A stretch of 64,000 nucleotides of DNA from the NCBI GenBank assembly GCA_020002185.1, contig CM034531.1, positions 75,594,085 to 75,658,084 on the forward strand. The letters run 5' to 3'. The position numbers and the translations under genes were made by a program. This document shows, in pieces, positions 58,268 to 64,000 of this stretch. This DNA comes from Paraescarpia echinospica (Eukaryota > Annelida > Polychaeta > Sabellida > Siboglinidae). Under the pieces are notes generated by a model, which was not told where the DNA came from, did no database searches, and was given only the letters and a program-made list of their open reading frames with translations. Position 1 is the first letter of the stretch; every line of letters begins with the position of its first letter.

Positions 58268-60818
58268 GTGAGTTGATCGAAATGTATCCGTCGACATGAA
58301 TATATCTACGCCAATATAACATTCGCAGTACTTTGACGTACATCGAATAATTACCCACAAAGTAAACGCCAGCTATGCGGATTAGTGAACTGATATCGCT
58401 ACGGATACGTACGGGGGACAATCATAAAAAAATATTGCTAACTTCGGCGAGTCTGCCGGATAAATCAGCTCCTGGAAAATGACATTGACTGCGGATCGTA
58501 AGTCTTTGTATTGATAACTTAATATATCAATAATTAGTCTACCGCCAAACTAACTTAGAATACAGAAACGATTTAATTCGATGTTTTTATCTCTGTGGTG
58601 TCCATCTGCAGTGCCACTTACGTAGACTAACACTTACATAATCCCGAATGTCCTATTTACAAACAAGCAATAATAAGCAACATTCTAACATGATCCAGGG
58701 CTAACCAAGGCAGCTTGATGCTGGTGGTTTGCATGCTCATGGAAACGAATTTGAGCATTTCCCCAACTATGGCTGTCCGAACTGTTCTTGTCAATGGTAA
58801 TTTTAAATGCAACATCATAGCTAAATATATATTTGCACGGAAACACGCTGGGGACATATACTTACTTAATATCCGGGTTTATAATATATTTATAATGTGC
58901 ACGCGAATTGTTGTCGGAGTGAGGCGAGTGAGAAGAATGTATGGATCACGTGATCGCGAAAGGCAATGTATGCGATATGGAATTAAGAGTTGTCATGTGG
59001 AATTTATTTGGGGTATTGTATGACGTTTATGCATGTCTCACGCGTTTTCTTTGTTTGGACAGCTGTGTACATTTATGGGTCAATGTATGAGTTGGCAGTT
59101 GTAGTTGTTGTCGCTGATGACAATGAGTACAACCTCGTGCGTGATCTGATGCGGAACTACGACTCCAGGCTCATACCTACAGTGAATTCAACAGAGGCTC
59201 TCAACGTTACGTTCAACCTTGCACTCTCTCAGATAATCGATACGGTAAGAACACGCATATATCAACCTCCATCATCCATATGCTTCACCCAAAGAAATCC
59301 TCTTTCATTGGCTCTGTGCGACTCCGTTACTGGGATATGTTCAATCAGGTCATTCTTCTGGTCATAGGCATATTTGACGGGATATATTATCTTATATGTG
59401 TATCTTCTTTGGGGGTCTTCTTCTGTCAAATCTGTCTCAAAAAAGTCTCTGTCGCGGAGGTCATCCTCCATGACTTCTGGGGTCTCCGTCGTGGAGGTCA
59501 TCATCCTTGACTTCTAGGGTCTCCGTAGTGAAGGTCATCACCCATTAATTTTATGGTCTCCGACGTGGATGTCATCATCCAAGACGTGTAGGGTATCCGT
59601 GTCGGAGGTCATCATCCATGACTTCTAGGGTCTCCATCGTGGAGGTCATCATTCATGACTTCTAAGGTATACGTCACGGGGGTCATCAACCATGACGTCT
59701 AGAGTCTCCATTACGGAGGTCCTAATATGTGACTTCAAGGGTCCCCTTCGCAGTGGTCGTCAACCATGACTTCTAAGGTCCCAATCGCGGAGGTCATCAT
59801 CCGTGACTTCAAGGATCTCCTTTGCCAAGTTCAACACAACTCTTTTGGATAAACCGTTCTTATTCTTTACAGTTGTATTAAAAAGCTGTTGGCGTAAACA
59901 TGTGTCCTGGCCGGACCTGCATAAATCACCGTCATTACCACACCTGTTGAGCGAACACTATGTTGTGGCAAATGAAGAGATGTCTGTGTGTGTCAGATTT
60001 ATAGAATAATACTAGGCCGCTGGTCTTACTGCCACACTCTGGGGACTCCCCCTTTAGTTTGTTCAGCATTATTATTACGCTGCTTTTCCGACTACTATTC
60101 ATTACAAATCTCGCCGCTCAACACTGTATTTTCTCCAGTTCTTTTATATTTTCTTGTGTGTACGGGTCCCAAGCGGCGCCCGTGTATTCGAGGTTTGGAC
60201 GAAGGCTTAGTTGGTGTTGATGTGGTTTTGATTTGTTGTATCCTGAAATGTTAATACAGAGCCACGGCTCTCAGCAGAACCGCCAATTATAGGCTGTTCT
60301 ACGCAGCCCCTATTACGCGCACGTCCTGTTTTCAGATTAAGATCAATAAGTCCACGGTATGTTATACGTGTACGATATTTCCCCATGCATAGAATCCACG
60401 TCGAATTGATCCGTAGAAGGCATTTTGTTAATTGTCCGAATGGCCAAAACACATGCAAATTCGGGTGAAATAAACACAGTATGGGTGGGTGGATGTGCGT
60501 GCGTGGTTATGTGTGCAGATCAGTATGTATGCGCGCGTGTGTGTGTGTGTGTGTGCGCGCGCATGTGTGGTTGTGTGCGTGCATGTGTGTGGTGTGTGTT
60601 CGTGCGTGTGTGGGTGCGTGCGTGCGTGCCCGTGTTTGTGCCAGCGTACGGTACGTGCGGCTGTATACATGTGCGAGTACGTGCGCGTTTAAGACATCCG
60701 TTAACGTGTCTATGCTTGTTAAAAGATGTATTTTTCTTGCAGGACGAAAAGAATCAGGCCTTGACGATGAACTGTTGGGTTACTCAGGTAAACGGACATA
60801 GGTATTTGTTGCATAACT

Positions 60819-60869
<51 letters not shown>

Positions 60870-63341
60870 GTGTGCGTGTGTGTGTTTGTTTGTTTGTGTT
60901 TGTTTATTTATTGTTAAATGCTTTGACATTAATCAGTAGATCGCCAATAACACATACACATATAAGTGCAAATAGTCCGGAATAATCACTCACACTTACT
61001 GTTCACAATGCATATTCACACTGGTGTTCACACTGACTGTTCACACTTGTCCAGAAGTGGATCGACTACAAGTTGATGTGGAACCCGACCAAGTACGGCG
61101 GCGTTAAAGTCGTCCGTCTTCCTCGCGACTCAATCTGGAAACCGGACATCGTATTGTACAACAAGTAGGTGACAGCGGTCAAGCAGGCTTTAAATATTCG
61201 TTTAAAAGAACCAATTATTCACTTTGCGTCCAAAACGTACTTATTTACCAAACTTTTTGTAAATAAGATTAATTTGTAATATGCCCACTTGTAAATTAAC
61301 GAATTAATCAGGCATACATTAATGCTTGCTTTGACAATTGCGTATGGCATGCAAGCCCATGAACTGGTGCTGTGATGGGTTCGTATGTAGCCTATATGCA
61401 CGCAGCGTTGATGCAATATAATTCCACTTGGGGAGTTCCTTGTGGATGGAAATAGTTGAATTAGGAACAAAAACAAAATGTAAAGACGTCTGTCAGCACA
61501 CCCGGTCGACTGGGTTAATTTCAACATCCTACCCCTCTCAACTGAGAACATTTTAACATTGTCCTCGAAAGTTAAAACTTCAACACTACACATTTCGAAA
61601 AATATTCCAGACAGAAACGTCACTGATGTCAACCATATCACGGCCCTGTAATGTGAACGTTGACCTTTGGACATCTTCATTGCAGTGCTGATGTCACTTC
61701 GTACGAATCGACAATCAACACTAAAGCGATCGTGTCGTCAGACGGCGCTGTGATGTTGCTCTTGAAGGCGATATTTCACAGCTCGTGCGCCGTCGACGTC
61801 AAGTATTTCCCATTTGATGAACAGAACTGTTCCCTGAAGTTCTCGTCTTGGACGTATGACATACTGCAGGTAGATCGTCGCCGGGACCTTCTTGTGTCTG
61901 TTTTGTCTTCCGTGATTATATCTAGTAATTCTGTGTTACCAGCCTTGATCGACAAGACACAGAACGAAAGTGGAAGTTTACAGACTAAGTAAAATTAATA
62001 TATCAATTTCAATTAAACTTCGCATATGTAAAAGTAATGCTCTTGTCAAGTGATGTGCCAAATATGCAGTCTGTTGAGTGCGAGCTCATGCCACTAAGCC
62101 CGCTCAAACATGGTTATTTTTTATATCATGGGAATTTATTATGTTATCACTGTAAAGTCTTAGACAGTCTTAGCTACAGTCTTAAATAGTCTTAGCTACA
62201 AACTTGTTACTGGACGTACACAGGAATGTTTAGTTTTAAGTCAATGCCGTTTGGACGTTGCAAAAGCTCAATCATGCATTATAACCACCGCCGCGTGTAA
62301 GCTGTAGGATTAAGCATCCGCGTTCAAACGGCAATAACTCGAAAACTATCAATACATCCTGGGTGCGTCCAATAGTATATTTGTAGATGATATTATTGTT
62401 TTACGGTGATATAAAAAGTATTAAATCCCACTGGAAGTTTACGCATTCGCGATGTTCAAACGGCAGTGACTAAAAAAGTAAACGACATGTCTGGGTACAT
62501 CCAGCGACAAATTTGTAGGTAAGATTATTACCTTAACTGTGATATAAAAAATACTACATTCCTCGAGTGCAATTTCAGGTTCAGCTTGAAACACCAACCC
62601 GCATAGTAGCACACCATGCTAAAAGGATACTCGCTCTTAGCAGCATTTATAGCCAGGATGTCACCTACAGTCGCTAGGTTTCAGATTCAAAAGTATAATT
62701 AATTACTGTTCATATCAACTAGTTGATATGATTTCGTTCGCCTAGCAAATCACACAAAAATGTCATGTAAGTTGTAGTTGATATAGCTAGATATATCAAC
62801 TACAACTTACATGAATATTTTTTGTGATTTGCTAGGCGAACGAAATGGTATACTTGCTTTAATTAATACCGTAGAGACAATACATAACTTTACACTTTAG
62901 CCTAATTTGTTTATACAATGGTTACCATGCACACTTCACAAATCAGTCATTTTAATACGTCGTTTGTGCATCTCTCCGTTTCGCAGCTGAACTTGCTCAA
63001 CGTAGGCGAAGAAGGTGACCTGTCGATCTACAACCCTAACAGCGAATGGGCACTGGTCAGGTTAAGCATCGTTCGTAATATAAAGTACTACTCGTGCTGC
63101 ATCGAAGCGTACCCGGATGTGACGTACACGATCCAGATGCGCCGGAAGCCGCTGTTCCATGTCTTCAACATGATCGTTCCGTGTCTCCTCATCACGCTCG
63201 TCGCTCTCCTCGGATTTTACATGCCGAGTGATTCCGGGGAGAAGGTGACGATGGGCATCACGACGCTCCTATCAATGACTGTTTTTTTTATGTTTGTCAA
63301 CGAGAGTTTGCCGCCGACGTCTGACATCCTACCTTTCATAT
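58201..63341 (+). CDS. Nicotinic acetylcholine receptor alpha-type subunit, gene 2 (exons 1-6)
   Basis: This is a ligand-gated cation channel subunit with exons 58201-58267, 59099-59244, 60743-60787, 61055-61164, 61686-61869 and 62987-63341. All junctions are GT-AG and all phases fit; lengths 146, 45 and 110 bp for exons 2-4 equal those of classical nAChR genes. The 302 residues visible give a signal peptide, the complete ligand-binding domain and TM1-TM2; TM3 and TM4 exons lie right of the window. Aromatic-box residues are present: loop A Tyr in WKPDIVLYN, loop B Trp in SSWTYD, loop C YYSCC with the vicinal pair, and loop D Trp in QKWIDYK. The Cys-loop is C-x13-C. No frame break is seen. It is paralogous to gene 1. 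Confidence 0.93.
59099..59244 (+). CDS. nAChR gene 2 exon 2: N-terminal helix and beta-1
   Basis: The exon is 146 bp between acceptor GAGTTGGCAG and donor ACG|GTAAGA. It encodes [20 protein letters not shown], an N-glycosylation site (NST), [14 protein letters not shown] and ends in phase 0. A second possible acceptor (TTTGGACAG, 59062) would add 36 bp; the shorter choice is preferred because it gives the canonical length, keeps phase with exon 1, and matches the boundary of the orphan copy at 31743. Confidence 0.9.
59443..59822. repeat. 37-bp minisatellite in intron 2 of gene 2
   Basis: About ten imperfect copies of a 37-bp unit, GGTCTCCGTCGTGGAGGTCA followed by TCATCCATGACTTCTAG. It starts about 200 bp after exon 2. 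Frames crossing it are not genes. Confidence 0.85.
60481..60700. repeat. GT/GTGC-rich microsatellite just before exon 3
   Basis: Loose (GTGTGC)n and (GTGCGT)n repeats within intron 2, ending about 45 bp before the exon 3 acceptor. The Cys/Val-rich frames are artefacts. Confidence 0.85.
60743..60787 (+). CDS. nAChR gene 2 exon 3 (45 bp)
   Basis: The 45-bp exon, between TTTCTTGCAG and CAG|GTAAAC, encodes [20 protein letters not shown](V/A)LT is one of the most conserved blocks of nAChRs (beta-2 strand), and the 45-bp length is conserved across the family. Confidence 0.93.
60821..60910. repeat. (TG)n microsatellite just after exon 3
   Basis: A near-pure TG run of about 70 bp, then TTTG repeats, starting 33 bp after the exon 3 donor. 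Confidence 0.95.
61055..61164 (+). CDS. nAChR gene 2 exon 4: loops D and A
   Basis: The 110-bp exon (CTTGTCCAG to AACAA|GTAGGT, ending in phase 2) encodes [20 protein letters not shown] then [16 protein letters not shown]. It holds the loop D tryptophan and the WKPDIVLYN block with the loop A tyrosine. Confidence 0.93.
61165..61685 (+). other. Intron 4 of gene 2
   Basis: A 521-bp intron with no recognised feature; the minus-strand frame at 61219-61680 has no similarity to a known protein. Confidence 0.6.
61686..61869 (+). CDS. nAChR gene 2 exon 5: Cys-loop and loop B
   Basis: The exon is 184 bp from TTCATTGCAG to CTGCAG|GTAGAT. It completes an Asn codon and encodes [34 protein letters not shown], the Cys-loop [15 protein letters not shown] (13 residues between cysteines, with the invariant FPFD) and [12 protein letters not shown], with the loop B tryptophan. 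It ends in phase 0, matching exon 6. Confidence 0.94.
61870..62986 (+). other. Intron 5 of gene 2
   Basis: The intron is 1117 bp. Its last ~500 bp align to the intron ahead of gene 1 exon 6. It contains the 116-bp palindrome listed separately. Confidence 0.75.
62731..62846. repeat. 116-bp palindrome in intron 5 of gene 2
   Basis: ATTTCGTTCGCCTAGCAAAT at the left end is repeated inverted as ATTTGCTAGGCGAACGAAAT at the right, and the arms (about 55 bp each) include AACTACAACTTACATGA/TCATGTAAGTTGTAGTT around a short central TAGCTAGATA. In gene 1 (780-850) only the right arm is found, slightly diverged. Confidence 0.9.
62987..63341 (+). CDS. nAChR gene 2 exon 6: loop C, TM1, TM2
   Basis: The exon is 355 bp, same length and phases as the gene 1 exon, with donor AT|GTAAGT. 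Loop C reads [12 protein letters not shown]; the vicinal cysteines (codons 63095-63100) classify it as an alpha subunit. TM1 includes [15 protein letters not shown]. The GEK motif precedes TM2, whose 9' residue is leucine (63269-63271). The glutamate after TM2 (NESLPPTSD) matches the outer ring of cation channels. Confidence 0.94.
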
Positions 63342-64000
63342 GTAAGTATGCGTGTGTGGGCGTGCATGTGTGCGTGCGTGCGTGCGTGCGTACAATAACA
63401 CGAAAGCCGTTCATTTCATAGTAGTAGCTCCTAATGTGTTGTTTTTGTTTCTTAAATATCACCAATATTATACTGCTATTTTGCGCCTTCTTTTTTGACT
63501 TTTTCTCATCGGTCGTTTTGTCTGTATAATTGGTCATTAACAAAAATAGTCATATCCTTATTATTTTTCGTTAATTCATTTGTTCCCTTCATTTTCTATA
63601 AATAATTTTATCTTGCAAAGTTTCATTACCCTGAGCAGCTTCTCTGGTGCCCCCGTATCCAAACTCTCATTTTCGGTGTCAAGGCGTTTACACTGTATGT
63701 TAGGGTACAGCGGGGGAATATGCCTACTGTAGGCGTATTGCTCCAAACCTGAGGCAATACGGCTACATAAAGGGGCAAGTCGCCCAGTGGGAGGCGTTTC
63801 GCCCCACAAGAAATTTTGGAGTCGTGTCGACACATTTGTTACGTATAACACAAATCTAAGAAATACCATTTAAGCAAATCTATTTTCATAGTATACGTAT
63901 ATTAGAAGTTTGGTACAACGAATACAAATGCCACAATTGATCAACATTGCTGTAATGTCCAGGTGTGCACTGTTTGTCGATCCATTTCTTACACTGGTCG
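63342..64000 (+). other. Intron 6 of gene 2 (start)
   Basis: The intron begins with a GTGTGC-type microsatellite and then aligns with 1440-2195 of gene 1, lacking the ~158-bp block present there. It runs off the window; TM3 and TM4 exons of gene 2 should follow. Confidence 0.75.

Noticed and set aside
59063..59098. Upstream acceptor for gene 2 exon 2 at TTTGGACAG
   Set aside because: It would add 36 bp and break the canonical 146-bp exon length; the orphan copy shares the boundary at the second acceptor only.

Overview
This is eukaryotic, animal-type DNA: genes split by GT-AG introns, abundant microsatellites and minisatellites, and a dense mix of non-LTR, LTR, Penelope-like and cut-and-paste elements. 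The receptor genes and the repeat mix fit a marine invertebrate (a lophotrochozoan or basal deuterostome is plausible); the species cannot be told from the sequence. No operon, CRISPR array or prokaryotic system is present.

The only convincing host genes are two nicotinic acetylcholine receptor (nAChR, Cys-loop channel) subunit genes in the same orientation at the two edges. Gene 1 (983-4743, +) holds the last three exons: loop C with TM1-TM2, TM3, and TM4 to the stop. Gene 2 (58201-63341, +) holds six exons, from the signal peptide to TM2, and runs off the right edge. The shared 355-bp exon and its flanking introns align closely, so this is a tandem duplication with about 53 kb of repeats between the copies. 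Gene 2 keeps the vicinal cysteine pair of alpha subunits and leucine at channel position 9'. Gene 1 has Tyr-Cys and valine there. A third, isolated copy of receptor exon 2 lies inverted at 31581-31743.

The intergenic region is layered mobile DNA. 5.0-6.3 kb: an element with ~150-bp inverted ends, a reverse-transcriptase (RT) fragment and a short tandem array. 6.5-17.6 kb: a foldback structure enclosing a ~29-bp tandem array; an LTR retrotransposon (8183-16932, -) sits in that array, and a PIF/Harbinger element (8839-12026) sits in the integrase region of the retrotransposon, giving three levels of nesting. 18.2-21.3 kb: two tandem copies of a composite RT-plus-satellite repeat, with relatives at 25.7 and 47.5-49.9 kb. 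26.4-30.1 kb: two RTE-like fragments and a tRNA-derived SINE. 31.4-43.4 kb: the orphan receptor exon beside a THAP-like fragment, a decayed Kolobok-like transposase, a P2X7-type domain fragment and a non-LTR tail. 45.4-47.5 kb: a Penelope-like element with a GIY-YIG endonuclease. 50-57 kb: minisatellites, inverted (TG)n/(CA)n tracts and a CR1-like element split by a hAT-like insertion.

Two insertions can be resolved to the base because removing the insert plus one target-site copy restores the host reading frame: Harbinger (TSD CAG) and hAT-like (8-bp TSD). Coordinates of exons are deduced from splice signals and protein similarity; repeat boundaries are approximate unless stated.
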